DNA of 64,000 nucleotides from a virus. Both the position numbers and the translations under genes were made by a program. Below are positions 26,312 through 33,619 of the stretch, one piece after another. The stretch is taken from IMG/VR virus record IMGVR_UViG_3300044796_000658, positions 110,701-174,700 of that record. The stretch is one strand, 5' to 3'. Within the stretch, counting starts at the first letter, position 1. Each line of letters opens with the position of its first letter. The notes below the pieces were generated by a model, which was not told the origin of the DNA, did not search any database, and saw only the letters and a program-made list of their open reading frames with translations.

Positions 26312-26501
26312 TTACTTCTTTAAAGTTGCCCACCAACACATTAGATTAGCAATCATCAAACCAAAGATGGCACCAAGAATATACAAACCAACATCATCTA
26401 GTTTCAGAATGCAAGCACCTACTGCTACTACACAACTACACAACTACACAACTGATTAACGCAATTGCCGAACCAACCCACATTGATAATGGAGGCGTCA
26501 T
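26312..26501 (-). pseudogene. Two-helix membrane protein gene broken at an 8-bp tandem repeat
   Basis: An ATG at 26501 (ATGA overlap with the upstream gene) opens MTPPLSMWVGSAIALISCVV and then hits TAG inside three tandem copies of an 8-base unit. Just after the repeat a second frame reads VAVGACILKLDDVGLYILGA and continues to a TAA at 26312 as a membrane helix ending CWWATLKK. If the array had one copy, the frames would join into a 57-residue two-helix membrane protein. I infer a repeat-expansion frameshift, either decay or an on/off switch. Confidence 0.6.
26430..26453. repeat. Three tandem copies of an 8-bp unit (ACACAACT)
   Basis: The unit acacaact is repeated exactly three times. Eight is not a multiple of three, so each gain or loss of a copy shifts the reading frame of the minus-strand gene that crosses it. 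Confidence 0.95.
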
Positions 26502-26788
26502 ACATTTTTCCTTTTAGGTTTTTTGCGTACAAGATCGTGAGTAATACCAACCCACTTACAATCACTACATTGAACCCTATTCTCATCCTTGAACGATTCA
26601 GCTTCAAGGACGTTAATTATGTAACCCATGTAGGTGCTTGAATGTCTGTCGCAACCACACTCAGGACAATAAATGTGCTCCGTGTCATAATAAGCCTTAC
26701 GATACTTCGCAGCCTTTTTTTGCTGACTCATATACGCTTCTGGATCGATGCCAGAATCACTCAACATCTTCAAAAAGTTTTCGTCCAT
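26498..26788 (-). CDS. Zinc-ribbon protein (96 aa)
   Basis: 96 residues. A helical, charged N-terminus is followed by two Cys pairs, YCPECGCD and CSDCKWVG, about 30 residues apart. This is a classical zinc-ribbon layout, as in RNA polymerase- or transcript-associated factors. The C-terminus is basic (RKKPKRKNV). Nucleic-acid binding is likely but the target is unknown. It overlaps both neighbours. Confidence 0.68.
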   Translation of the reverse strand: MDENFLKMLSDSGIDPEAYMSQQKKAAKYRKAYYDTEHIYCPECGCDRHSSTYMGYIINVLEAESFKDENRVQCSDCKWVGITHDLVRKKPKRKNV

Positions 26789-26981
26789 TTCTTTCCTGCC
26801 TTCTGTACGGCTTCACTACCTGCCATCGTTTTTTTGTTTCTTTTTCGGTGATATGACCAATATGCCAAGCACAGCATCTTTCGCAAAAATATGAATGGAG
26901 ATTATCATCACCTAACGAACGCTTCATAAAAGCCAATGAACTCTTGACACGATTTTTAGAATAGTTAACTTTTTCGCACAT
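26757..26981 (-). CDS. Small zinc-binding-like protein (74 aa)
   Basis: 74 residues from the ATG at 26981 (AAAGGT upstream). The core FCERCCAWHIGHI has C-x2-C followed by H-x2-H, a compact zinc knuckle seen in many small phage proteins. The flanks are basic. It overlaps the zinc-ribbon gene by 32 bases and the upstream gene by 17. Confidence 0.6.
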   Translation of the reverse strand: MCEKVNYSKNRVKSSLAFMKRSLGDDNLHSYFCERCCAWHIGHITEKETKKRWQVVKPYRRQERNGRKLFEDVE

Positions 26982-27465
26982 CTTGACCTTTGTCAAACTT
27001 GTCTAAAATTGCGTCCATATTCGCATTAACAAAATCCTTCACCAGCTTACAATGTTCTTCAAGAGGACTCCATACTTGATAATAAGTTCTATTGAAAATC
27101 ACAAAACGAGTTGTCAGATATGTAAACCCGTCAATCGAATCAAAGTCTAATTTCCTACAATTCGGGCCACGACATACAACATCTAACACTAAACGACGAT
27201 CATAAAAATTAGCAAAAAGTATATCATCAAGAGTTAATGGTTTGAATTCAATGTAAGGATCTAACTCATACACTCTCTGTATCAGTCGCTCCCTCAGCAT
27301 CATCTCGTCTGTTATCTTCTGAATTCCGGGTAGACTCGTTCGTTTGGATGTCAGATACTCTAATCTCTTCTTCGATTCCTCGTACTGTTCCTTTGTTATC
27401 CGTATCTTTTCGTTTTTTATTGTCACATCCGTTATAGACAGTTGAACTATCTTGTTTAAATTCAT
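26965..27465 (-). CDS. Unknown protein overlapping a basic protein gene
   Basis: 166 residues from the ATG at 27465 (GAGGCAG upstream), a plausible folded protein (ITKEQYEESKKRLEYL; later GFTYLTTRFVIFNRTYYQVW). Its first 200 bases overlap, in another frame, the last part of the basic protein gene that ends at 27266. A shorter start at 27303 would remove nearly all overlap but would discard a convincing helical segment. No family recognised. Confidence 0.55.
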   Translation of the reverse strand: MNLNKIVQLSITDVTIKNEKIRITKEQYEESKKRLEYLTSKRTSLPGIQKITDEMMLRERLIQRVYELDPYIEFKPLTLDDILFANFYDRRLVLDVVCRGPNCRKLDFDSIDGFTYLTTRFVIFNRTYYQVWSPLEEHCKLVKDFVNANMDAILDKFDKGQDVRKS

Positions 27466-27592
27466 ACTCTGCCTCATGTGCCTGTTCGGGATTAGCGTCT
27501 AATTCTCTTTGTAAATGACGCCGACGATGACGGTTGCCAGTCTTTTTGACAACTCGCTTCAATTCACGTAATTTCTTTTTATCTCTTTGCAT
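27266..27592 (-). CDS. Basic small protein (108 aa)
   Basis: 108 residues from the ATG at 27592, with AAGGAT upstream. Residues 1-35 are strongly basic (MQRDKKKLRELKRVVKKTGN then RHRRRHLQREL), followed by NPEQAHEAEYEFKQDSS. This R-R-R-x-L-K...NPE.AH..E.DF pattern recurs in small basic proteins of unknown role, as I remember it. The final 50 residues are acidic and polar and overlap the next gene out of frame. Confidence 0.58.
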   Translation of the reverse strand: MQRDKKKLRELKRVVKKTGNRHRRRHLQRELDANPEQAHEAEYEFKQDSSTVYNGCDNKKRKDTDNKGTVRGIEEEIRVSDIQTNESTRNSEDNRRDDAEGATDTESV

Positions 27593-27651
27593 GTTAATCC
27601 TTAACATTTAATATCAAATCTATAAATTCTGCCATGAAATCAGCCCTTTTA

Positions 27652-27708
27652 TCAAGAGGCATCAATCCAGACTATTAATCCGAAAAAGAACCACCAAATA
27701 CTTATCAT
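27652..27708 (-). CDS. Possible 18-residue membrane peptide
   Basis: A tiny frame, MISIWWFFFGLIVWIDAS, starts 2 bases after the previous stop with GAGG upstream. It could be a single-helix peptide such as those seen elsewhere in this window, but chance cannot be excluded. The rest of 27593-27709 shows nothing else. Confidence 0.25.
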   Translation of the reverse strand: MISIWWFFFGLIVWIDAS

Positions 27709-27709
27709 T

Positions 27710-28054
27710 TTAGTCCTCAGATACTTTGCGACTTGAATCTTGCGTTTGTCCTGAAGAGCTAGAATGGAAGGAAGGAAGCGAGCCAGTGAAGCTTCCAAAA
27801 CTTCGCTCTTCGGTAATACTTGGAGCATCCATCAATCCACAATCTTCAGCCAATCGGGCACAAAGAGCAGCGACTTGGGACAATTCTTTGAGCAACTCCT
27901 GCTTATCGGGAACCTTCTTAAAGATTTCCAACTTTACTTCCCAAAACTCTTCTTCTAACAAACCAAGGGCTTCATGCGTACTGCGAATCCGACCGTGGAT
28001 GTCCCTGGCATTAGTTGCCTCAATATAAGCCATCTTAAAAAAATTATCAATCAT
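27710..28054 (-). CDS. MazG-like helical phage protein of unknown function
   Basis: 114 residues. ARDIHGRIRSTHEALGLLEE then EFWEVKLEI and LLKELSQVAALCARLAEDCG resembles the small helical proteins often found next to nucleotide-metabolism genes in phages (R..hs..Ea...L.EE..E......K......L..E...vA....r). It has the acidic look of MazG-type pyrophosphohydrolases but I cannot identify a full metal-binding set. The Ser-rich tail is disordered. Confidence 0.58.
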   Translation of the reverse strand: MIDNFFKMAYIEATNARDIHGRIRSTHEALGLLEEEFWEVKLEIFKKVPDKQELLKELSQVAALCARLAEDCGLMDAPSITEERSFGSFTGSLPSFHSSSSGQTQDSSRKVSED

Positions 28055-28064
28055 AGTTTATCCG

Positions 28065-28364
28065 TTAAGTGTTCCTGCGAATTCGCCCATACGTTCTACT
28101 TGTGTAGGAAGTGTAGGAAGTGGTATAGGGAGTGTTGGTGAAATAGCTAGTTCCCCAATTGAAGTGTGTGGGGCTTGGTTTCCGCTTCCAAGTGACTTCG
28201 ATAATCTCACTACAGTCGGGGGATATTTTTTGTGCGTACTTTTCTCTGCTGGCTTGTTCCCAAAACTCTTGGTCTTTACCGTGAGGTTTTCCAGCATCAA
28301 GCCATTTGTAATAAGCCCTATTGCTTATCTCTTTGATTTCTTCTTCTGTCCAGTCGTAAGACAT
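28065..28364 (-). CDS. DUF2934-like domain protein (99 aa)
   Basis: 99 residues from the ATG at 28364, inside the end of the ClpP gene. Residues 1-40 match DUF2934: EEIKEISNRAYYKWLDAGKP then HGKDQEFWEQASRE. The remaining 55 residues are Thr/Ser/Tyr-rich and probably disordered. It is the second member of this family in the window (other copy at 25957). Confidence 0.62.
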   Translation of the reverse strand: MSYDWTEEEIKEISNRAYYKWLDAGKPHGKDQEFWEQASREKYAQKISPDCSEIIEVTWKRKPSPTHFNWGTSYFTNTPYTTSYTSYTSRTYGRIRRNT

Positions 28365-28909
28365 GTTCCAAATTCTTTCACAATATCGCAAATGCCAAAC
28401 TTTTTGGCTTCGTTAGCAGTCAAAAATACATCCGATGGCGGCATCAAGTGTTTTTTGACATTTGCCTCTGTTAACCTAGTATGCTTGACGAAATGATGGA
28501 TCATCTGTTTCGTTACTATCTCATCCTGTTTCTGTTGCGCAATCAACTCATGTTCTTTGCCCCAACGTCCACCCGTCCATTGATGTGACATAATAAGCGT
28601 ATTCGGCGTCAAAACCCTATGACCCCTGTCACCAGCAATGAAAATATTCAATGCCATACTCGCTATTACACCCAATCCAACGGTGTGAACAGGAATTCCA
28701 CTGCCTTCCATTACATCAATAAGAGCAAATCCAGAAGTGACAAAACCGCCACCTGAATTGATAATTAACGTCAAATGGTCATGAACACCATTCAAATTAG
28801 CTTCTAAAATAAATCGGATCGCATCTGAACAATTCCCATCATCAATTTCATCAGATAATTGGTAAATCCCGAAATCTTCCAAATTGCGACTAAGTTTTTC
28901 TTCTTGCAT
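28325..28909 (-). CDS. clpP: ClpP-type serine peptidase
   Basis: 194 residues, the usual length for ClpP. Catalytic residues are in place: Ser84 in GVIASMALNIF, His109 in LIMSHQ, Asp160 in PSDVFLTANEA; the spacing 84-109-160 matches the E. coli Ser/His/Asp order. LTLIINSGGGFVTSGFALID is the conserved oligomer and substrate strand. ClpP forms a cytoplasmic barrel fed by ClpA/ClpX-type unfoldases; no ATPase is seen here, so it may use host unfoldases or replace host ClpP rings. In phages, ClpP-like proteins can also be head-maturation proteases, but no capsid genes are near. Confidence 0.88.
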   Translation of the reverse strand: MQEEKLSRNLEDFGIYQLSDEIDDGNCSDAIRFILEANLNGVHDHLTLIINSGGGFVTSGFALIDVMEGSGIPVHTVGLGVIASMALNIFIAGDRGHRVLTPNTLIMSHQWTGGRWGKEHELIAQQKQDEIVTKQMIHHFVKHTRLTEANVKKHLMPPSDVFLTANEAKKFGICDIVKEFGTCLTTGQKKKSKR

Positions 28910-28918
28910 ACGTACCCC

Positions 28919-28937
28919 CTCACCTATATAAAGGAGG
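28919..28937 (-). promoter_or_regulatory. TATA-type element upstream of clpP
   Basis: On the minus strand CCTTTATATAGGTGAGG lies about 15-30 bases before the clpP start. TATATAGG resembles the T4-type late element TATAAATA, and GGTGAGG may serve as ribosome site. Assignment as a promoter is weak. Confidence 0.3.
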
Positions 28938-28939
28938 GT

Positions 28940-29089
28940 TTACTTTTTCTCTAAACGATCCATCAAGGCTTTGATCTGTTCTTCCAATTTGGCAACCTTT
29001 TCTTTAAGAAACTTGACTTCGTTCTCCAAAATAATATTTGAAGTGACAAATCTATTATTTCCCCAACCCTGATCCGGTGTCATTGGCAT
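28940..29089 (-). CDS. Small coiled-coil protein (49 aa)
   Basis: 49 residues: MPMTPDQGWGNNRFVTSNII then a heptad-like helix LENEVKFLKEKVAKLEEQ to the end. A parallel coiled coil is likely. It lies 9 bases after the pyrB stop with GAGAA upstream. Function unknown. Confidence 0.62.
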   Translation of the reverse strand: MPMTPDQGWGNNRFVTSNIILENEVKFLKEKVAKLEEQIKALMDRLEKK

Positions 29090-29098
29090 AAATTATTC

Positions 29099-30061
29099 TC
29101 ACATATATTCAAGATTCGTATATGAAACCTTATCACAGAGAATTGAATAAATCAACGCCTTTCTGACAGTCACACCATTCTTTGGTTGTTCTTTCAAATA
29201 TCTAACACGTTTATCACCGTCCAACGATGTAGGAATTTCTTCATTTCTCGGCATTGGATGCATGATCAAAGATTTCTCTGGCAAAATCTTCAAATCACTT
29301 TCTGTCAAACAAAAATCCTTCCACCGATCAGCGTGAATGGAATAATCCACCATCCGCTCTTTCTGCAACCGAGTCATGTAAACCACATCCGGTGAAGATT
29401 GAAAGGAATCCTTGATAGACTCGTATTTGTTAACTTGAACCCTTCTACTCACCAACCAATCTGCCAATTCATCAGGTAAAGACAAACGGTTCGGACTGGT
29501 AAGCGATAAAGTTAACTTCGGATAGTTTGACAGCAAGCGTACGAGGCTGTGTACGGTTCTTCCGTGAAGAAGGTCGCCACATATCATTACGTTGAGATGA
29601 TCCAATTTGCGGTGCTTTTTGATCGTGTACAGGTCAAGCAAAGCCTGTGTGGGATGCTCGCCCGTACCATCCCCCGCATTGATTACAGGAACCTTTGCAA
29701 CCTTGGCTGCACGTTCTACGGCATTTAACACCGGAGTTCGTAAAACGATAATATCGGCATAGTTGGAAACGGTAGCAACCATATCTTCTATGGATTCACC
29801 TTTGGCAGCAGATGAGGTTCCGGAATCGGATACGGTAATGACATTGCCACCCATACAGTACATGGCAGCTTCAAATGAAAGTCGTGTTCTAGTAGAAGGT
29901 TCCAAAAAAAGTGTAGCAAGGGTTTTTCCCTTAGCTAACGAATTAGTGTAAAATAATTTGTCATCTTTAACAACGGCGGCATCAGAAACGGCATTGGCAA
30001 CGTGAAATAACTCATCCAAACTCTCACGAGTTTCAAATTGTTTGGCAGAAATGAGGTGCAT
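29099..30061 (-). CDS. pyrB: Aspartate carbamoyltransferase catalytic subunit
   Basis: 320 residues, the usual catalytic-chain length. FLEPSTRTRLSFEAAM (52-67) binds carbamoyl phosphate, KGES (88-91) is the mobile 80s loop, GEHPTQALLDLYTI (135-147) and CGDLLHGRTVHSLVRLL (161-177) are the family signatures, and MHPMPRNEEI holds the aspartate loop. It makes carbamoyl aspartate from carbamoyl phosphate and aspartate, the committed step of pyrimidine synthesis. No regulatory subunit gene (pyrI) is adjacent. It has its own sigma70-like promoter. All active-site motifs are intact, so I expect activity. Confidence 0.95.
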   Translation of the reverse strand: MHLISAKQFETRESLDELFHVANAVSDAAVVKDDKLFYTNSLAKGKTLATLFLEPSTRTRLSFEAAMYCMGGNVITVSDSGTSSAAKGESIEDMVATVSNYADIIVLRTPVLNAVERAAKVAKVPVINAGDGTGEHPTQALLDLYTIKKHRKLDHLNVMICGDLLHGRTVHSLVRLLSNYPKLTLSLTSPNRLSLPDELADWLVSRRVQVNKYESIKDSFQSSPDVVYMTRLQKERMVDYSIHADRWKDFCLTESDLKILPEKSLIMHPMPRNEEIPTSLDGDKRVRYLKEQPKNGVTVRKALIYSILCDKVSYTNLEYM

Positions 30062-30084
30062 AGAATGTCTCCATATTTCAACAA

Positions 30085-30113
30085 ATCATATCACGTTAAT
30101 CATTGCTTGTCAA
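30085..30113 (-). promoter_or_regulatory. Sigma70-like promoter of pyrB
   Basis: TTGACA (30113-30108, minus strand) is separated by exactly 17 bases from TATGAT (30090-30085). The -10 box is 24 bases from the pyrB ATG. This is the clearest host-type promoter in the window. Confidence 0.75.
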
Positions 30114-30120
30114 TAGAATG

Positions 30121-30470
30121 TTTGGCATATTCGAAAAGACCCCCTGGGACCAAAGATTAAAGTACTATAGGTGAGTACCTTTTAACTGGCTTTAGGAACT
30201 TTGATTCATCTATTTAGAACTACGCCAAACTCAGATCCTAGTCCCGTGGGTAGATCAATGAGAACTCGTAATTCAGCGAACTCGGAATGGGGTCAGGTTT
30301 CCGGGGAGGCCCGCAAAGTGAAGCGGTCGCCGGTTTTTCATTCTTGTATTGGCGGATGATGGCTTAGCACAAAAATGGACTTTAGGAAGTCAGCCAGTTC
30401 GAAAAAGTTCGTTGAGTTACTAGTTAATAGTCTGGTGGAAGTTCTAATTTGTTATCCTCGTAAAAATATT
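30121..30470 (+). ncRNA. Gene-less structured region, candidate noncoding RNA
   Basis: About 350 bases without a credible reading frame but with dense complementarity. AACTGGCT (30184-30191) can pair with AGCCAGTT (30392-30399), which would enclose a 200-base domain. Inside are GTACT/AGTAC around 30171-30178, GGGAC/GTCCC (30137 and 30240), and CCGC/GCGG plus CCGG/CCGG (30301-30333) followed by TTTTT, a plus-strand terminator-like hairpin. Another hairpin, GACTT-TAGG-AAGTC (30378-30391), repeats the CTTTAGGAA found at 30190. The strand is inferred from the T run. The class is unknown. Confidence 0.5.
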
Positions 30471-30478
30471 TGAGGATG

Positions 30479-30496
30479 AACTATATAAAATAATAG
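30479..30496 (+). promoter_or_regulatory. TATA-type late-promoter-like element
   Basis: CTATATAAAATAATAG lies about 20-35 bases before the ATG of the virion gene at 30514 and resembles the T4 late consensus TATAAATA. It follows a hairpin ATCCTC/GAGGAT (30454-30477). No -35 box is seen. Confidence 0.4.
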
Positions 30497-30513
30497 ATCG
30501 CTGAGGAAAATCA

Positions 30514-31005
30514 ATGTCAACACTTTCGGTAATTCAGTATACGGTTGGAGCAGACGTAGCCATCAACATGTCAGGTTTAGCTGACGGTTCGAAGGCTGTT
30601 TCGGATGCGATTGATAATAGCACGACTCGTTATCAACAAGCTGACATCGGCTTCAAGTTCAAAACGAACCAACACCGCATTGACAAGACCAATGGAACCG
30701 TAATTATCGGTATCTTGCGTTCTGTTGATGGTGGCACGACTTATGACACCCACCTTCGTCCGGGTAACATCCTCGCCGTGGTTAATGACTTGGATGCTGA
30801 TACCGAATACGTATTGAGCGTTTCAACGAATGGTATGGGTTTCCTGCCTTCCCACTTCAAGATTTCAGTTCGTAATAGCACTGGCGCCCCATTCTTCCAT
30901 AAAGACGAGAAGTTTGGCGTTTGGTACACTGGCAAGAAGGTTTTGGGAGTGTCGAGTGATGCTTCAATGGCTATGTCAATGACCGGCGACTGGTTGCGTG
31001 GTTAA
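30514..31005 (+). CDS. Virion structural protein, unknown
   Basis: 163 residues with a good ribosome site (GAGGAAA). Beta-rich, with GGTTYDTHLRPGNILAVVND and a C-terminal FFHKDEKFGVWYTGKK. It is a single-gene unit flanked by the structured region and a terminator, the arrangement of a highly expressed decoration or minor capsid protein, but the family is unknown. Confidence 0.68.
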   Translation: MSTLSVIQYTVGADVAINMSGLADGSKAVSDAIDNSTTRYQQADIGFKFKTNQHRIDKTNGTVIIGILRSVDGGTTYDTHLRPGNILAVVNDLDADTEYVLSVSTNGMGFLPSHFKISVRNSTGAPFFHKDEKFGVWYTGKKVLGVSSDASMAMSMTGDWLRG

Positions 31006-31030
31006 GTTCCAATAAAAATTCAGTAAATGA

Positions 31031-31059
31031 AAAGACCAATTTGATGTTGGTCTTTTTTT
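31031..31059 (+). terminator. Hairpin terminator
   Basis: AAGACCAA (31032-31039) pairs with TTGGTCTT (31047-31054), loop TTTGATG, followed by a T run. It ends the single virion gene at 31005. Confidence 0.85.
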
Positions 31060-31104
31060 ATTCGATTATCGTGTTATTGTGAGTCAATTCCTCATGGACA
31101 CATT

Positions 31105-31620
31105 ATGAATCATTACAGTACTACTGATCTTTGTATGCTTGGATTCGCATTAACAATTATCGGCCTCACAATAGGTTTTTGTCTTGGTTATTTGGCTTGT
31201 ATGCGTGAAATCACTCGGCAATTACATCGAAGTGTTAATAAAGTTTGTTTGGGCGAAAAAGGTGTTCCTTTACCACTTTTGGATGCCCCCGTTGATATGA
31301 AACCACCACCTCGGATGTATACTGTAGGCGGTATTATCAAAAGCGTGTATATGTCTGCTTCTCCGGGGCCACACGTACTTAACGGTGAACCCACTGTTAT
31401 TTCTCTTGATCAACTTATGTTGGATTTGGATACCGGTTCAAGTTATACCATTCCACCCGACATCAAGATTACTTTCCGCTATCAAAACTTAACCACAAAC
31501 GAATTCTTCGACTTGTGGGCAACAAAACTATTCAACCAAGAAATACGAGCGAATCTGAGTATTGCCGATGATAAGGTAATCCATGTATTCCTCCATCAAG
31601 CAGGAACCGCCAATGATTGA
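31105..31620 (+). CDS. Membrane-anchored unknown protein (171 aa)
   Basis: 171 residues. Residues 7-33 (DLCMLGFALTIIGLTIGFCL) form one transmembrane helix; the rest is soluble with beta strands (YTIPPDIKITFRYQNLTTNE). No catalytic motif. Its stop overlaps the start of a DUF3307-like membrane gene by 8 bases. Confidence 0.62.
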   Translation: MNHYSTTDLCMLGFALTIIGLTIGFCLGYLACMREITRQLHRSVNKVCLGEKGVPLPLLDAPVDMKPPPRMYTVGGIIKSVYMSASPGPHVLNGEPTVISLDQLMLDLDTGSSYTIPPDIKITFRYQNLTTNEFFDLWATKLFNQEIRANLSIADDKVIHVFLHQAGTAND

Positions 31621-32044
31621 AACCATTCTGTTTATTTTAGCTCTCCACTGGATCGGGGACTTTATCTGTCAATCCCGATGGATGGCCGATAACAAAAGCA
31701 AAAATCCCATCGCTCTATCCGTACACGTACTGACCTACGGATTCATACTAACAACGTTCCTTGCGTTCGGTTATCCGGTTCTCAGAATGATTGCCGGTTG
31801 TATAGATGGAAAATGGGAATACCCACCCGATATGCCTATGTTGACATTCCTCGGTTTGGTATCCTACGTTGGCGTTAATATGGGTCTTCACTGGTTTACA
31901 GACCTGATAACAAGCCAATTTACCAAGTACTTCTGGAACAAGAAAAATGTTAGTGCGTTTTTCAGCACCATAGGCTTTGACCAGCTAATCCATTCGTTCT
32001 GTCTTGTATTAACAATCAAGCCATTTTTGTTTTCATATAATTAA
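31613..32044 (+). CDS. DUF3307-like membrane protein (143 aa)
   Basis: 143 residues from the ATG at 31613. LHWIGDFICQSRWMADNKSK is the DUF3307 signature (H...DF..Q...ma.nK). Four hydrophobic segments are visible (about 1-13, 38-53, 74-95, 122-139). The family occurs in phages and bacteria with unknown function, probably in the inner membrane. It meets the minus-strand methyltransferase tail-to-tail, the two stops sharing TTAA. Confidence 0.75.
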   Translation: MIETILFILALHWIGDFICQSRWMADNKSKNPIALSVHVLTYGFILTTFLAFGYPVLRMIAGCIDGKWEYPPDMPMLTFLGLVSYVGVNMGLHWFTDLITSQFTKYFWNKKNVSAFFSTIGFDQLIHSFCLVLTIKPFLFSYN

Positions 32045-32949
32045 CGAGCTAGTATAAAATCACAGAAGTGGAAACTCATAACTCGTCCTAAATCGCCCTT
32101 ACCTTCCTTGTACTCTTCCATAGGCGAGTTTTTGAAGTGTTTTTGAATAACTGACTTGAATACATCATTATCCATAAAAAACTTCTCTACAGGCTCTTGA
32201 ATCTTATCTTCCTTAACAACCGACAATCCCGCTTTTTGAATCCAATTCTTGTAAGTCCACATAGGATGGATCACCTTGCGAGTTGGAACAATGTCATAAC
32301 CGGCTCTCTTTAACTTTTCTTCATCATAAATCAAGTGCGCAAAAGCCTTGTTGAGTTGGGTGTACAAGTGACTTCCGTGTCTTCCAATCCAAGGATGGAA
32401 CCGCACGCTGATAAATCCATCTTTCGCCAGTAATTTAGACAATTCCGACAATACATCTTTCGGGTCTTTGTCCATCACATGATCTAAAACGTCATAAATC
32501 AGAATGTAATCGTAAGGTGCATTCTCAATTACCTGTTTCCAGTCAGTCGTATAGATCGCAATACCATCTTGTGTGAAGGTTGGCCACTTGGAACCAGCCT
32601 TAATATCGTACGCTACTACCTTGCGTGCGCCCCTACTCAGCACTTCTGACGATACGTGTCCTTCGCCACAACCAAAATCCAGAAAGTTAAGTCCGAATAC
32701 ATCCTGTTCAACGTTCATTTCTACGATGCTTTTGGCCCGCAGTTGTAGTTCGTCTTCATCATCGGGGTTAACTATGAGTGCTGGATTGACGGCATAAGGC
32801 CAATCAATGTCATCTTTTAGATCGACTAACATATCGGACAAGAAAACATCGGGATCTTTGACACCAATGGTAATTTCCTTGATGTCGTCCCTGTTTTTGT
32901 CAAGAAGTCTTTTAATTGTAGCTGGATTACTTACTCTAAAATCGTGCAT
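32041..32949 (-). CDS. Class I SAM-dependent methyltransferase
   Basis: 302 residues. FLDFGCGEGHVSSEVLSRG (motif I) around residues 89-107 and YDYILIYDVLDHVMDKDP (motif IV region) mark a class I methyltransferase of the Ubie/Methyltransf_11-like fold. The N-terminal 85 residues and C-terminal 90 residues are specific extensions. The substrate is unknown; the next plus-strand gene is glycosyltransferase-like, so a sugar or lipid substrate is possible. Confidence 0.75.
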   Translation of the reverse strand: MHDFRVSNPATIKRLLDKNRDDIKEITIGVKDPDVFLSDMLVDLKDDIDWPYAVNPALIVNPDDEDELQLRAKSIVEMNVEQDVFGLNFLDFGCGEGHVSSEVLSRGARKVVAYDIKAGSKWPTFTQDGIAIYTTDWKQVIENAPYDYILIYDVLDHVMDKDPKDVLSELSKLLAKDGFISVRFHPWIGRHGSHLYTQLNKAFAHLIYDEEKLKRAGYDIVPTRKVIHPMWTYKNWIQKAGLSVVKEDKIQEPVEKFFMDNDVFKSVIQKHFKNSPMEEYKEGKGDLGRVMSFHFCDFILAR

Positions 32950-32954
32950 GTCTT

Positions 32955-32960
32955 TATAAT
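32955..32960 (+). promoter_or_regulatory. Possible -10 box (TATAAT)
   Basis: TATAAT lies 8 bases before the ATG at 32969 (very close) within the divergent gap. The -35 region is unclear. It could serve a short-leader transcript. Confidence 0.3.
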
Positions 32961-32968
32961 AGGGTAAG

Positions 32969-33619
32969 ATGTTAAAACCATATCGAACATTTTACTGTAC
33001 CAATTCAGAGAAAGCCCTACATTTGGGCGATCTAATTAACATCTATCAGCAATGCGCCCAAAGTCGTTCTACGCTTTTTTCGGATCACGTGTGCAAGTGC
33101 TGTCAAAACTCCTCAGCCGATGTTTTGAACTTTCTCACAGAATTGAATCCTGCTGTTAAGTTTGGCAAGTTGGTAGGAAAGCCGCAGGAAATGTTGCCGT
33201 GGTGGTTCAAGGAATGGTCGGGTGAGATATGTCAGTACGTTAAGGCGTTACAGTTGCCGCCCAAAGACTCACATATCGCCGTACAGATTGATTCCCGTAG
33301 TAAAGGCAAAAAGATCCCACATTGGGCCAGTAAGTCCATTCAGTTCCTAAAACGAGCGATAAACGTTGGAGACAGACCGTTAAGGTGCAGAAATAAGATC
33401 AAAGTGGATTTACGAACCAAGTTTGACATTATTGCTTCAGCTAGGTATTATGTGGGGATTGATAGCGGATTGACTCATTTGGCTTTGATGACGGATACGC
33501 CGATAGTTCTTATTCATCCCGAAGATTGGGATGTTAAGAGGTTCTATCCCGACACCGATCAGATTACCAGTGTTACCAAGTATCGTGATTTCATTAAGGT
33601 TGTTGAAAGCTATGCCTAA
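32969..33619 (+). CDS. GT-B-type glycosyltransferase-like (heptosyltransferase family resemblance)
   Basis: 216 residues. The C-terminal half has IIASARYYVGIDSGLTHLAL then TDTPIVLIHPEDW, the typical donor-binding pattern of family 9 glycosyltransferases (a..a...vG.DSG..H.A...g.P...l.g). The N-terminal half contains a Cys cluster (HVCKCCQNSSADVL). It is shorter than heptosyltransferases (about 330), so the acceptor domain is reduced. It may modify a sugar on the host surface or the virion. Confidence 0.55.
   Translation: MLKPYRTFYCTNSEKALHLGDLINIYQQCAQSRSTLFSDHVCKCCQNSSADVLNFLTELNPAVKFGKLVGKPQEMLPWWFKEWSGEICQYVKALQLPPKDSHIAVQIDSRSKGKKIPHWASKSIQFLKRAINVGDRPLRCRNKIKVDLRTKFDIIASARYYVGIDSGLTHLALMTDTPIVLIHPEDWDVKRFYPDTDQITSVTKYRDFIKVVESYA

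Noticed and set aside
28058-28300. 80-residue minus frame overlapping the DUF2934-like gene
   Set aside because: The overlapping frame carries the recognisable DUF2934 domain and a better start; this one is Pro/Thr-rich noise.
30277-30300. Similarity of the minus strand to the CCTGACCCCAT-CCGA part of 5S rRNA
   Set aside because: Only about 16 bases resemble 5S; the flanks do not form the 5S helices.
30350-30370. GGCTTA near a possible RNase P RNA
   Set aside because: The conserved GAGGAAAGTCC partner of RNase P RNA is absent.
32041-32044. Shared TTAA stop of convergent genes as a regulatory site
   Set aside because: Simple chance overlap of two stop codons; no further structure.
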